From contig NZ_SRXX01000010.1 of the NCBI RefSeq assembly GCF_004804315.1, positions 119,894 to 183,893 on the forward strand: a DNA stretch of 64,000 bases, given 5' to 3'. Source of the stretch: Flagellimonas onchidii (GTDB taxonomy: Bacteria > Bacteroidota > Bacteroidia > Flavobacteriales > Flavobacteriaceae). The position numbers were made by a program, and so were the translations under genes. Positions 53,968-63,220 of the stretch are shown in pieces. Every line of letters starts with the position of its first letter. Within the stretch, counting starts at the first letter, position 1. The notes beneath the pieces are model-generated. The model saw nothing but the letters and a program-made list of their open reading frames with translations, searched no databases and was not told where the DNA came from.

Positions 53968-56900
53968 ATGTACCTAATTTTTGATACCGAAACCACTGGA
54001 TTGCCTTCAAGCTACAAAGCTCCGATGACCGATAGCGATAATTGGCCCCGTTGCATTCAAATCGCTTGGCAGTTGCACGATGAAATGGGAAAAGTGTTGG
54101 AGCACGACAATTTTATGGTGCAGCCCGATGGATTCAACATTCCGTACGAATCGGAAAAAATTCACGGCATATCGACCGAATTGGCATCGGCGGAAGGTAT
54201 TTCTTTGAAAGAAGGTTTGGAGCGTTTCAATACCGTTTTGGCAAAGACAAAGTTTATTGTGGGCCAGAATGTGGGGTTTGATGTGAACGTTATGGGTGCC
54301 GAATTCCATAGGGCTGGAATAACCTCAAATTATGATACTTTACGCTATTATGAGCTGGATTTGGAATCCTTCAATTTCACTACCAAACGAAATAGAGAAG
54401 GAACTTGGGCTTTTGATGATTTGAATGCTGACGACAAGAACAAACTGGGCATTTTGGACACCTGTACCGAACACACCGCCCAATTGTGCCAGATTCCTGG
54501 AGGACGAGGCGGTAAATTCAAGTTGCCGACATTGACGGAGCTCCACGAATTTCTGTTCCACGAACCCTTTGCCGAAGCACATAACGCAACCGCGGATGTG
54601 GAGGCCACTACCCGATGTTTTTTCGAACTAGTTCGAAAACAAGAGTACACCATTGAGCAATTGGATGTACAACCGGACTACTTCAATCGGTTTTCCGAGG
54701 CGAATCCGCAACCTATTGAACTGATTGGCCTAAAACACATCAACCTCAAAAAAGCATCCAAAGCAATTGCCGATGCCCTTTGGGCTGAGGATACAGGTGG
54801 GATTTCCGAGGATGAAATCAACAAGAACGTTGAGAGTCTGGCCGATGCCTCATTTGCACATTTGCACAACCACTCGCAATTTTCGGTGCTTCAATCTACC
54901 ATTAATATTAAGAGCTTGGTCAAAGCCGCGGCGGAAAACAATATGCCCGCTGTTGCACTTACAGATCATGCGAATATGATGGGCGCCTTTCACTTTGTAA
55001 AGGAGGTCAAAGCCCATAACAAATCGGCCAAGGAAAAGAACGCGGAACTAATTGAAAATGGAGAAAACCCTTCTGAGCAGGAAATCACTCCAATCATTGG
55101 CTGCGAATTCTATGTTTGCGAGGACCACACCAATAAGAATGTAAAGGACTACGGATATCAAATCGTGCTGTTGGCCAAAAATAAAAACGGCTATCACAAT
55201 TTGGCCAAAATGTCTTCCATTGCTTATACTGACGGTTTTTATTACGTTCCCAGGATTGACAAAAAAATTGTGGAGCAATACAAAGAGGATGTCATTGTCC
55301 TTACCGGAAACCTTTATGGGGAAGTTCCCAATAAAATTCTCAACGTAGGTGAAAAGCAGGCCGAAGAAGCTTTGCTTTGGTGGAAAGAACAGTTTGGTGA
55401 AGACCTATATGTAGAAATGATGCGCCATGGGCAGGAGGATGAAGATCGAGTGAACCAAGTCTTGGTTCCAATGGCAAAGAAACATGAGGTAAAGCTCATA
55501 GCCTCCAACAATACCTATTATTGCAATAAAAAAGATGCCGAAGCACACGACATCTTACTCTGCGTAAAGGATGGCGAAAAACAAGCCACACCTATTGGTA
55601 GGGGACGTGGATACCGCTTTGGATTACCTAACCAAGAATATTATTTCAAGTCTTCTGATGAAATGAAGGCACTCTTCAAAGATGTGCCCGAAGCCATTCT
55701 GAACATACAAGAAGTCATTAACAAAGTCGAACCTTTCGATTTGGCAAGAGACGTACTGCTACCAAAATTTGACATCCCTGATGAGTTTATAGTCGAAGAA
55801 GACAAAGTGGATGGAGGTAAACGTGGTGAAAATGCTTACTTGAGGCATATCACCTATAAAGGTGCTGAAAAGCGTTACGGAGAAATTACGGATGAAATTA
55901 CTGAACGGCTCGATTTTGAATTGGGAACCATTGAAAACTCAGGCTATCCAGGTTATTTTCTGATTGTAGAGGATTTCATTCGTGAAGCTCGAAATATGGG
56001 AGTTTCCGTAGGTCCAGGTCGAGGTTCCGCCGCCGGATCCGTAGTGGCCTATTGTCTTACAATCACCAACATTGACCCGTTAAAATATGACTTGCTTTTT
56101 GAGCGGTTTCTAAATCCGGATAGGGTGTCCATGCCTGATATCGATATTGATTTTGATGATGAAGGGCGTGGTAGGGTCATGGATTATGTGATTGACAAAT
56201 ACGGAGCCAATCAAGTAGCACAAATCATCACCTACGGAACCATGGCTGCCAAATCATCGATACGGGATACCGCACGTGTTTTGGATCTGCCGTTGAACGA
56301 TGCGGATCGTATTGCCAAGCTTATCCCCAATATGTCCAAACTAGGTAAGATTTTTGGGGTCGAAGAAGCTCAACTGAAGAAAAAGTTCCGATCAGACGAG
56401 CTCGAAAAAGTCCATGAATTATTAAACATTTCGGAAGGAGATGACCTAGAGGGCCAAACAGTGAACATGGCCAGGGTTCTGGAAGGTTCCGTAAGAAATA
56501 CGGGAATCCATGCCTGTGGGGTCATTATTACACCGGACGACATTACCAACTTCGTTCCCGTAGCCACGGCCAAAGATTCCGATTTGTATGTGACCCAATT
56601 TGACAACTCCGTGGTTGAAAGTGCTGGACTCCTCAAAATGGATTTCTTGGGTCTTAAAACCTTGACCTTAATCAAGGACACGGTAAAAATTGTCAAAGCA
56701 AGAACCGGGGTTGAATTGATTCCCGATGATTTTCCTTTGGATGATGAAAAGACCTATGAGCTTTTCCAACGAGGTGACACGGTAGGGATATTCCAATACG
56801 AATCCCCTGGGATGCAAAAGCACATGAAGAATCTAAAGCCCACGGTTTTCGATGATCTTATTGCCATGAATGCCCTTTACCGTCCAGGGCCCATGGAATA

Positions 56901-58458
56901 CATTCCCAGCTTTATTGCTAGAAAACATGGCGAAGAGGAAATTACCTATGACTTGCCGGACATGGAGGAATACCTAAAGGAAACCTACGGAATTACCGTC
57001 TACCAAGAACAGGTGATGTTGTTGTCCCAAAAATTGGCAGGATTCTCCAAAGGTGATGCCGATGTACTTCGGAAAGCTATGGGGAAAAAGATTTTTGCAC
57101 TACTGCAAAAGTTGAAGCCCCAATTCTTGGATGGTGGGGAGAAAAATGGGCATCCAAGAGACGTTTTGGAGAAAATCTGGAAAGATTGGGAAGCCTTTGC
57201 CTCCTATGCCTTCAATAAAAGTCACTCTACATGTTATGCCTTTATTGCCTACCAAACCGCATATTTAAAAGCCCATTATCCCGCAGAATATATGGCAGCC
57301 GTACTGTCCAACAACATGAACGATATTAAGCAGGTGACATTCTTCATGGAGGAATGTAAGCGTATGGGACTTGAAGTGCTTGGACCAGATGTAAACGAAT
57401 CCTACTATAAGTTTGCAGTAAACCAGAACAATGCGGTTCGCTTTGGCATGGGGGCCATCAAAGGCGTAGGTCGTTCCGCAGTGGAAACTATTGTAGAGAA
57501 CAGAAAAAAGGACGGAGCATACAAATCCGTTTTCGATTTGGCCAAACGCGTAGAGCTTCGTTCAGCCAATAAAAAGTCCTTCGAAAACTTGGCCCTAGCC
57601 GGAGGATTCGATTCTTTTGGGGACACCCATAGAGCACAGTACTTTCATGATGAGGGAGATGGCATCACATTTCTGGAAAAAGTGATAAAGTCTGCGGCAA
57701 AATATCAAGAAAATAAAAACTCCTCCCAGATGGATATGTTTGGTGGAATGAGTGAAGCCCAAATTGCAGAACCTGTAGTTCCTCCTTGCGAAGATTGGGG
57801 CACCATGGAAAAGCTTCGTAGAGAGAAAGAGGTTGTTGGCATCTATATATCCGGCCATCCTTTGGATGACTTCCAAAAAGAAATCAAAGCTTTCTGCAAT
57901 AGCACTATTTCAGCATTTACCGAGCTAGAACCTTACGTCAACCGAGAGCTTACAGCTGCCGGGGTAATCACGGATGTACAGCACCGTGTCTCCAAAAATG
58001 GTAAGGGGTGGGGACTTTTTACTTTAGAAGATTACACCGATACCTTCGAGTTCCGAATTTTTGGCGAAGAATACCTAAAGTTCAGGCATTTTTTAATGAT
58101 TAATTCCTTTGTTCACATAAAAGCCTTTGTCCGCGAGGGCTGGGTCAACAGGGAAACAGGAAAAAAAGGAGAGCCGAGGCTACAGTTCAATGACTTTAAG
58201 CAGCTCCAAGATGTAATGGATGCCTATGCCCGGAAATTGACCATTAAATTGGATATCGCCCGTTTGCAGGAAAAGCGCATTCAAATTCTAAAAGATACGC
58301 TTAGATCCCATAAAGGTGATCACCCACTTAATTTTGTAGTCTACGAAATGCAGGATGAAATCAAACTAAATCTATCCAGTAGAAAACAAAAGGTTAAAAT
58401 AAATAGCGAACTGCTTTCGTTATTGGAGGCAAATGAGATTCACTACAAACTAAACTAA
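53968..58458 (+). CDS. dnaE: DNA polymerase III alpha subunit with N-terminal exonuclease
   Basis: 1496 residues. Residues 1-230 are a DEDD 3'-5' exonuclease (MYLIFDTETTGLP, then VGQNVGFDVNVMG and HNATADVEAT). A PHP domain (from about 295, HLHNHSQFSVLQ) and the C-family polymerase core follow, with GPGRGSAAGS and the catalytic acids in MPDIDIDFDDEGRG. Helix-hairpin and OB-fold regions form the C-terminus. It is the replicative polymerase with proofreading built in, a layout common in this phylum. No other dnaE is in the window. Confidence 0.95.
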   Translation: MYLIFDTETTGLPSSYKAPMTDSDNWPRCIQIAWQLHDEMGKVLEHDNFMVQPDGFNIPYESEKIHGISTELASAEGISLKEGLERFNTVLAKTKFIVGQNVGFDVNVMGAEFHRAGITSNYDTLRYYELDLESFNFTTKRNREGTWAFDDLNADDKNKLGILDTCTEHTAQLCQIPGGRGGKFKLPTLTELHEFLFHEPFAEAHNATADVEATTRCFFELVRKQEYTIEQLDVQPDYFNRFSEANPQPIELIGLKHINLKKASKAIADALWAEDTGGISEDEINKNVESLADASFAHLHNHSQFSVLQSTINIKSLVKAAAENNMPAVALTDHANMMGAFHFVKEVKAHNKSAKEKNAELIENGENPSEQEITPIIGCEFYVCEDHTNKNVKDYGYQIVLLAKNKNGYHNLAKMSSIAYTDGFYYVPRIDKKIVEQYKEDVIVLTGNLYGEVPNKILNVGEKQAEEALLWWKEQFGEDLYVEMMRHGQEDEDRVNQVLVPMAKKHEVKLIASNNTYYCNKKDAEAHDILLCVKDGEKQATPIGRGRGYRFGLPNQEYYFKSSDEMKALFKDVPEAILNIQEVINKVEPFDLARDVLLPKFDIPDEFIVEEDKVDGGKRGENAYLRHITYKGAEKRYGEITDEITERLDFELGTIENSGYPGYFLIVEDFIREARNMGVSVGPGRGSAAGSVVAYCLTITNIDPLKYDLLFERFLNPDRVSMPDIDIDFDDEGRGRVMDYVIDKYGANQVAQIITYGTMAAKSSIRDTARVLDLPLNDADRIAKLIPNMSKLGKIFGVEEAQLKKKFRSDELEKVHELLNISEGDDLEGQTVNMARVLEGSVRNTGIHACGVIITPDDITNFVPVATAKDSDLYVTQFDNSVVESAGLLKMDFLGLKTLTLIKDTVKIVKARTGVELIPDDFPLDDEKTYELFQRGDTVGIFQYESPGMQKHMKNLKPTVFDDLIAMNALYRPGPMEYIPSFIARKHGEEEITYDLPDMEEYLKETYGITVYQEQVMLLSQKLAGFSKGDADVLRKAMGKKIFALLQKLKPQFLDGGEKNGHPRDVLEKIWKDWEAFASYAFNKSHSTCYAFIAYQTAYLKAHYPAEYMAAVLSNNMNDIKQVTFFMEECKRMGLEVLGPDVNESYYKFAVNQNNAVRFGMGAIKGVGRSAVETIVENRKKDGAYKSVFDLAKRVELRSANKKSFENLALAGGFDSFGDTHRAQYFHDEGDGITFLEKVIKSAAKYQENKNSSQMDMFGGMSEAQIAEPVVPPCEDWGTMEKLRREKEVVGIYISGHPLDDFQKEIKAFCNSTISAFTELEPYVNRELTAAGVITDVQHRVSKNGKGWGLFTLEDYTDTFEFRIFGEEYLKFRHFLMINSFVHIKAFVREGWVNRETGKKGEPRLQFNDFKQLQDVMDAYARKLTIKLDIARLQEKRIQILKDTLRSHKGDHPLNFVVYEMQDEIKLNLSSRKQKVKINSELLSLLEANEIHYKLN

Positions 58459-58534
58459 AAGACTATAGCTTATGTTGATGGCACAATCAGTAAAACGAAT
58501 GCCAAGAGCGTAAGGAAACTAACCTTTATTTGAC

Positions 58535-58542
58535 TAAATTTG
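58535..58542 (+). promoter_or_regulatory. -7 promoter element of trxA
   Basis: TAAATTTG matches the Bacteroidota -7 consensus TAnnTTTG and lies 20 bases before the trxA start. A clear -33 TTTG is not seen at the usual distance. Confidence 0.45.
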
Positions 58543-58562
58543 CGAATATTAAAATAAATAAA

Positions 58563-58880
58563 ATGGCACTAGAAATAACGGATGCAACTTTTGATGAAGT
58601 AGTACTTAAAAGCGATAAACCTGTAGTTGTGGACTTTTGGGCAGCTTGGTGTGGCCCTTGTAGAATGGTAGGTCCTATCATTGATGAGGTAAGCAACGAA
58701 TATGAAGGTAAAGCGGTAGTCGGAAAGGTTGATGTGGATGCAAATCAGCAATTTGCCGCCAAATACGGTGTTCGAAACATCCCGACGGTTCTTGTTTTCA
58801 AAAATGGAGAGATTGTTAACCGCCAAGTAGGTGTTTCTCCTAAGAAAGCATATACCGATGCTATAGACGCTCTTTTATAA
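58563..58880 (+). CDS. trxA: Thioredoxin
   Basis: 105 residues from the ATG at 58563, giving MALEITDATFDEVV; an earlier in-frame ATG at 58530 is poorly placed because the promoter element lies after it. The active site WCGPC (Cys30/Cys33), the cis-Pro in RNIPTVLVF and the length are those of ordinary cytoplasmic thioredoxin. It reduces protein disulfides. A terminator follows directly. Confidence 0.97.
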   Translation: MALEITDATFDEVVLKSDKPVVVDFWAAWCGPCRMVGPIIDEVSNEYEGKAVVGKVDVDANQQFAAKYGVRNIPTVLVFKNGEIVNRQVGVSPKKAYTDAIDALL

Positions 58881-58905
58881 AGAAGGTTGATCTGATAATT
58901 TAGAA

Positions 58906-58934
58906 AAGGTTTGGCTTTTGCCAAGCCTTTTTTG
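58906..58934 (+). terminator. Rho-independent terminator of trxA
   Basis: AAGGTTTGGC at 58906-58915 pairs with GCCAAGCCTT at 58920-58929 (one G-T pair), with a TTTT loop and a T-run after it. Confidence 0.85.
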
Positions 58935-58960
58935 TTTTATATTGATCTTTAAATCTGAAA

Positions 58961-59890
58961 ATGGACATACGATCAGAACTCCATAAAGCCGCTTTGTTTC
59001 AAAATCTGGAGCTTTTGGCCAATCAAATTGTTGAAGGGTTCATCAGCGGAATTCATAAAAGTCCTTTTCATGGGTTCTCAGCTGAATTTGCAGAGCATAA
59101 AATCTACAATCCTGGAGAAAGCACCAAATATATTGACTGGAAACTCTATGCTAAAACCGATAGGTTATATACCAAACGCTATGAGGATGAAACCAATCTA
59201 AGGTGTCATATGATTTTGGACAACTCCCCTTCTATGTATTACCCAGAAGTGATTAAACCTAGTTTGGATAATTTGAATAAAATTGGTTTTGGAGTATTGG
59301 CCATTGCAGCCTTGATGCAAATTCTGAAAAAACAGCGTGATGCTGTTGGATTAAGTATCTATTCAGACACCTATAATTTTTATACTCCTGAGAAAAGTAG
59401 CGAGCGCCACTTTCAGATGCTCTATTCCAAATTAAATGAGGTTGCTGAGGTCAAGGAATCTGGAAACACTACAAAGACCTATACTTTTCTACATCAGATT
59501 GCGGAAAAAATTCATAGACGAAGCCTGATATTCTTATTCTCGGACATGTTCCAGACAGAAACTGAGCACTCACAACTTTTCGAAGCCCTACGGCATCTGA
59601 AGTACAATAAGCATTCCGTTGTGCTGTTTCATTTACTTGACCATAGGCTCGAACGTAATTTTGATTTCGAAAATACTCCCAAACGATATATAGATCTTGA
59701 AAGTGGGGAGCATATAGATTTATACGCTGACAACATTAAAAATGCCTATCACCAAAAAGTAGAAGAATACATTGAAGATTTAAAGTTAAAATGTGCACAA
59801 TATAAAATCAAATATGTGGGTGTAGACGTAGAATCAAGCTTCTCTCATGTGTTGAACACTTTCATGGTGGAGCGACAAAAATTTGTTTAG
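58961..59890 (+). CDS. DUF58 protein
   Basis: 309 residues. The DUF58 signature region FHGFSAEFAEHKIYNPGESTKYIDWKLYAKT is followed by a von Willebrand A-like domain with ILDNSPSMYY (a modified DxSxS metal site) and LIFLFSDMF. DUF58 proteins usually work with a MoxR AAA+ ATPase in envelope or complex assembly. No moxR gene lies next to it here, the neighbours being trxA and tRNA-Asp. Confidence 0.92.
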   Translation: MDIRSELHKAALFQNLELLANQIVEGFISGIHKSPFHGFSAEFAEHKIYNPGESTKYIDWKLYAKTDRLYTKRYEDETNLRCHMILDNSPSMYYPEVIKPSLDNLNKIGFGVLAIAALMQILKKQRDAVGLSIYSDTYNFYTPEKSSERHFQMLYSKLNEVAEVKESGNTTKTYTFLHQIAEKIHRRSLIFLFSDMFQTETEHSQLFEALRHLKYNKHSVVLFHLLDHRLERNFDFENTPKRYIDLESGEHIDLYADNIKNAYHQKVEEYIEDLKLKCAQYKIKYVGVDVESSFSHVLNTFMVERQKFV

Positions 59891-60017
59891 TCATTATTTT
59901 TAAAAAATGTTTTGTTGAATAAGAATTGACAATGTATATTTGCACTCGCTTTGCAAAAAGCAATTTGAACAAGATTTGAATCTGACTGTTGTCAGAGTCT
60001 ATTAAGATAAAATCATT

Positions 60018-60094
60018 GGTCTGGTAGTTCAGTTGGTTAGAATACCTGCCTGTCACGCAGGGGGTCGCGGGTTCGAGTCCCGTCCAGACCGCCA
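60018..60094 (+). tRNA. tRNA-Asp (GTC), CCA encoded
   Basis: The acceptor arms GGTCTGG (60018-60024) and CCAGACC (60084-60090) pair fully. The D-arm contains AGTTGGTTAG, the anticodon loop reads CTGTCAC with anticodon GTC, and the T-arm contains GGTTCGAGTCC. The discriminator is G60091 and CCA is encoded at 60092-60094. Confidence 0.97.
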
Positions 60095-60105
60095 GTAAAA
60101 TCAAG

Positions 60106-60130
60106 CCCTCCAAGATTCGGAGGGTTTTTT
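60106..60130 (+). terminator. Terminator after tRNA-Asp
   Basis: CCCTCC (60106-60111) and GGAGGG (60119-60124) form a GC-rich stem with a 7-base loop, followed by six T residues. Confidence 0.85.
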
Positions 60131-60366
60131 GTTTTTAAAAAATGCATACTTTGTGCATAGTTTTTGTTTTCCCACTAAACTTTAACATTTTTTAACCCAA
60201 TTTGTGGGAATTAAAATTCCTTCGGAGGGTTTACATCTAGTATTAATGTAGATTTTGTTGGATTCTAATCATAAGGGACGCACCTGTACCACTAGCAATT
60301 ATATTTTTTAGAATATTTGAGGAAAGGTAAATGTTGCGTAAATACTTTTCAGTTGCCCACCGAATG
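60131..60366. other. Gene-free stretch behind tRNA-Asp
   Basis: No credible gene on either strand. A small dyad ATGCA-N7-TGCAT lies at 60142-60158. The stretch is AT-rich and separates the housekeeping side from the sparse, repeat-bearing side of the window. Confidence 0.5.
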
Positions 60367-60600
60367 TTAAAATATTATGAAATCATTCCATTCTGTCCAC
60401 CAGAAATCCTCTTTACCCAACAAACGCCTTTCACCATTTATCATGATTTCCAATCTATCAATATTGCTTTTTTCATAGTTCCCATTCACATAAACCCTCA
60501 AAAAAACTAAATCTGTGAAAAGCTCATCCACTTGTACTTCAAAAGGTAATTCTTGTTTCTCAATCTCCTCCTCTACTGCGCAGCCTAACCTAATTGACCT
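60367..60600 (-). pseudogene. Possible lipoprotein remnant lacking its start
   Basis: An open frame of 77 codons ends in a TAA at 60367-60369 and is bounded upstream by TGA (60601-60603). It has no ATG. The translation begins with an LGCAVEEEIEK stretch that looks like the end of a lipoprotein signal plus the mature start, then FEVQVDELFTDLVFLRVYV and the tail GKEDFWWTEWNDFIIF. The residue mix is protein-like, so I read it as a broken lipoprotein gene whose signal peptide is lost or shifted. Family unknown. Confidence 0.4.
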
Positions 60601-60752
60601 TCAGGCAACAATCTACAGCACAGGTGATAAAATCTACGCCCAAGCCATAAACCCTGTAAATCATCGTTTAAGAGCTTCTTTTGTCTTCTCTTTTAAAATC
60701 CTGAACATCCACGAGTATAGAGTTCAGTCAAAGATGGAGCTTTTAAAATTTT

Positions 60753-60788
60753 TGAATAAAAAAAAGAGGTTGCCCAAAGGACAACCTC
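60753..60788 (-). terminator. Minus-strand terminator behind the small ORF/adhesin transcript
   Basis: On the minus strand GAGGTTG (60788-60782) pairs with CAACCTC (60772-60766) across a nine-base loop and is followed by a T-rich run (60753-60765). It would end the transcript of the adhesin gene and the small reading frame behind it. Confidence 0.75.
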
Positions 60789-60821
60789 AATTGTTAGAAC
60801 CCATTTTATAGGGTTACCCCA

Positions 60822-60971
60822 CTAACAAACTTCTTCAGAGTACTTATTTATTTTCTCTGATTTTTCTTCGTCTAGTTGCAAAGTAGTCGCAATTCCAATT
60901 TCTATCAGTAACAATCTCACGTTTACAAGAATAAAAATACACCCGTAACAAACTAATCTATTCTCAGCCAT
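60822..60971 (-). CDS. Candidate small protein downstream of surface protein 1
   Basis: 49 codons from an ATG at 60971 that overlaps the last codons of the surface protein gene in another frame. The translation has a hydrophobic stretch (LVCYGCIFILVNVRLLLIEI) and a charged tail with LDEEKSEK. A homologue lies behind the second surface protein gene. Of the five base changes between the copies, four are synonymous in this frame and one gives Gln/Glu, which hints at coding. A terminator follows about 30 bases later. It could also be non-coding repeat sequence. Confidence 0.35.
   Translation of the reverse strand: MAENRLVCYGCIFILVNVRLLLIEIGIATTLQLDEEKSEKINKYSEEVC
60860..60960. repeat. 101-bp direct repeat behind surface protein gene 1
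   Basis: Aligned without gaps to 63094-63194 with five mismatches (about 95 % identity). It starts in the last bases of the surface protein gene and continues past the stop. The identity in the non-coding part is higher than in much of the neighbouring coding DNA, which suggests recent duplication, gene conversion or a conserved function. Confidence 0.85.
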
Positions 60972-62539
60972 GTAACTCCAGTACTTTGAAATTCCATGGA
61001 ACTATGCCCAGGTATGGTTGAAATTTGTATTCCATCAAAACCGGCCAAATTAGGGCCTATAAGTCGGTTAGTGGATGTCCTGTTTACAATGCGATAAACT
61101 CTCCCTTCATGTTCTGATGCTTCTGGGAATATAATGACAACAGCTTCGTTGCGAATAACTACCGTATGGTGCGTATGATCTAAGGTCAATCTCACAGGAG
61201 CACCAAGCGGACTTATCACTAAATCTATTGGTTTGATATTATTTACAATAATTTCCCGTCCTTCAAAGGTTAATCCTCTCCCAGGATTTAATTCAAATCC
61301 GTCAGAAGTATTAGCCTTTAATCCTCGCCCAGGAACTATTTGAAGCTTGTTACCAATAGAAAACCCTAATCCTAACCCGGCATCTATTCTTAATGCGCCA
61401 TTAAGAAACCTTAATCCACCCCCAGCGTTTACTTCAAGCGCTCCGCTATTCACCCTTAATCCATTCCGAGTGCTTACTTTAAGTGCTCCATTATCCAATT
61501 CTAATCCACTGCCCAGGTCAACCCAATCGGTCCCAGTTGTAGTGCTGGAAAGCAATCCCCCCATTGCTCCAGGGAGGCCATTGCCATCTTTAAGGGCACC
61601 ACTGATATGAACACTGCCAACAACATCCAGAGCATCGTCAGGAGCTGTGGTTCCAATACCTATCCGGCCTTTGAGTGCAGTGGTCGCCACTTTGTCATTT
61701 CCCAGCACAACAGAATTACTTCCCAGACCAATTGCTTCATGTCCAATTACTATTTCATTATCAGAACCAACTTTTGCAGTTCTTGTTACCGCTCCCAAAT
61801 ATACAGATCTATTAGACCTAGTATTAGTAATGCTATTTTCTGTGTCAGCCCATCTTCCTGCTTGAAACCCTATAGCAATATTACTACCTCCAGCAAATAA
61901 TTCACCTAAGGCATTATAACCTAAAGTAGTATTGCCTTGAGAACTTATGACTTTTCCTCCTGCCCCAGAACCAATAAACGTATTGTACAAACCTCCAGCT
62001 AAATTCTCCCCCGCTTTAAACCCTACTAAGGTATGTCCAGGATTCTCCACTCCTAAATCAAATGATTCACCAGCCCCTTGCCCAATAAAAACCGAAGTGC
62101 CCAATACTTCAAGACGTGGACCGTCCATCACAAAATGCTCTTCGCCCCCCATCTCAAAACGAATCTTATCTTCATCAGCATTCTTCTCCACTTGTACCCT
62201 TGTATCACCATCAATGTCTTTTAGCTCTGCTGGTAGTGTAGTTTTCCCAGACAATAGCCCTACCCATTTAGTTCCATTGTAATAATAATATCCTTCTGAA
62301 AGGCCACTGCCGTCCGGAACGAACACAGTAAGACCTTCTGCCGGTGCAATAATGGTAGAGGTATCGGTCTCTCCCGTAAGTGCCACTCGGGGCAAAAGCA
62401 CCCCTTTGTCCGTGGCACTTACATCTAGGATAGAAGAAGCATCGGGATTCAAGGTGTTTATCCCCGTTGAAGTCGTCTGGGCTATCATATGCACACAAGG
62501 TAATACCATGGATATTGCCAATATAAAATATTTCATCAT
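60953..62539 (-). CDS. Fibre-like surface protein with beta-roll, beta-spiral shaft and knob
   Basis: 528 residues. A signal peptide (MMKYFILAISMVLPCVHMIAQ) and a Bacteroidota-type start (GINTLNPDASSILDVSATDKGVLLP) are followed by trimeric-head-like repeats at about 148-285 (FIGQGAG, FIGSGAG, AIGFQAG, each with G-x-x-A turns). Residues about 341-433 form six short repeats of about 15 residues (DLGSGLELDNGALKV, STRNGLRVNSGALEV and so on), very like the triple beta-spiral shaft of adenovirus fibre. A C-terminal knob (about 440-528) has HTHHTVVI and IFPEASEHEGRVYRIVN. It is probably a trimeric adhesin or tail-fibre-like surface protein. No type IX sorting domain is seen. Confidence 0.8.
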   Translation of the reverse strand: MMKYFILAISMVLPCVHMIAQTTSTGINTLNPDASSILDVSATDKGVLLPRVALTGETDTSTIIAPAEGLTVFVPDGSGLSEGYYYYNGTKWVGLLSGKTTLPAELKDIDGDTRVQVEKNADEDKIRFEMGGEEHFVMDGPRLEVLGTSVFIGQGAGESFDLGVENPGHTLVGFKAGENLAGGLYNTFIGSGAGGKVISSQGNTTLGYNALGELFAGGSNIAIGFQAGRWADTENSITNTRSNRSVYLGAVTRTAKVGSDNEIVIGHEAIGLGSNSVVLGNDKVATTALKGRIGIGTTAPDDALDVVGSVHISGALKDGNGLPGAMGGLLSSTTTGTDWVDLGSGLELDNGALKVSTRNGLRVNSGALEVNAGGGLRFLNGALRIDAGLGLGFSIGNKLQIVPGRGLKANTSDGFELNPGRGLTFEGREIIVNNIKPIDLVISPLGAPVRLTLDHTHHTVVIRNEAVVIIFPEASEHEGRVYRIVNRTSTNRLIGPNLAGFDGIQISTIPGHSSMEFQSTGVTWLRID

Positions 62540-62553
62540 CTATTAAAATCTTA

Positions 62554-62844
62554 TTATTTTATCATTATTTCAATCCTTATTCCAAGAGGCAATAAATTTT
62601 GAACTCTTTTAAAGGAGGTTTCTTTGTGGTTACTCAAAAAACCTTGTATTCTCTTTTTCTTACTTAAGGTGAACCCTTCACATGATGTGAACGGAGGAGC
62701 CTTCACCGCAACGCCATGGGTCACCTCTTGCGATGGGACAGTGGCACCACCGTTCGACTCGAAGGACACTTCCCAGCTACCTGGACTATCATCCCTGCTG
62801 CACGAACTCGCTATATATATGCCAACACACAAAAGCAATAGCAA
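62554..62844 (-). pseudogene. Truncated lipoprotein with InlB-type repeat
   Basis: The frame lacks an ATG (first usable start is a TTG at 62844). It encodes a hydrophobic signal ending in SSC, then WEVSFESNGGATVPSQEV, the beginning of a Listeria/Bacteroides InlB-B (flg_new) repeat. After CEGFTL the conserved continuation (GWY-type residues) is lost and an unrelated basic tail follows up to 62554. I read it as the 5' piece of a larger surface lipoprotein cut by a frameshift or deletion. Confidence 0.5.
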
Positions 62845-63091
62845 TATGAATACATCACAGATGACGCCAACTGTCTTTCTTTGTTTCTGTAGTTTTTATC
62901 CAACAAGAATAGGCCTTTCTATTCTTTACAGAGGGGTTCAACGAAACCATCGGCATCTTTGATGTAATAACTGAAAGCTTATTCTTAGACCATTATATCT
63001 AAAAGATAAACCAGAAAACCAATCTTAAATAAACTTTCACTTTCCCATGTAAAAACCATATGAAATGAATATTTGACAATTAGGAAATAAC
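62845..63091. other. Gap without genes between the two surface protein units
   Basis: AT-rich sequence between the InlB-type remnant and the second repeat unit. No credible reading frame, RNA or strong hairpin is seen. Confidence 0.4.
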
Positions 63092-63220
63092 TTATTTTTC
63101 TTCATCTAGTTCTAAAGTAGTCGCAATTCCAATTTCTATCAGTAGCAATCTCACATTTACAAGAATAAAAATACACCCGTAACAAACTAATCTATCGTAA
63201 TCTTTCCCATGTAACTCCAT
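63092..63220 (-). CDS. Candidate small protein downstream of surface protein 2
   Basis: 42 codons from an ATG at 63220 inside the 3' end of the surface protein gene. The stretch from Arg10 onward (RLVCYGCIFILVNVRLLLIE and the LDEEK tail) matches the 49-codon frame at 60822-60971 except for Gln to Glu. The start regions differ, which weakens the case for a conserved start. It may be a small membrane peptide or only a by-product of the repeat. Confidence 0.3.
   Translation of the reverse strand: MELHGKDYDRLVCYGCIFILVNVRLLLIEIGIATTLELDEEK
63094..63194. repeat. 101-bp direct repeat behind surface protein gene 2
   Basis: Second copy of the repeat at 60860-60960, same orientation, 2234 bases away, with five mismatches. 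Confidence 0.85.

Noticed and set aside
60515..60811. 98-codon plus-strand frame after tRNA-Asp
   Set aside because: It ends in the minus-strand terminator, and the opposite strand shows a more protein-like frame (60367-60600).
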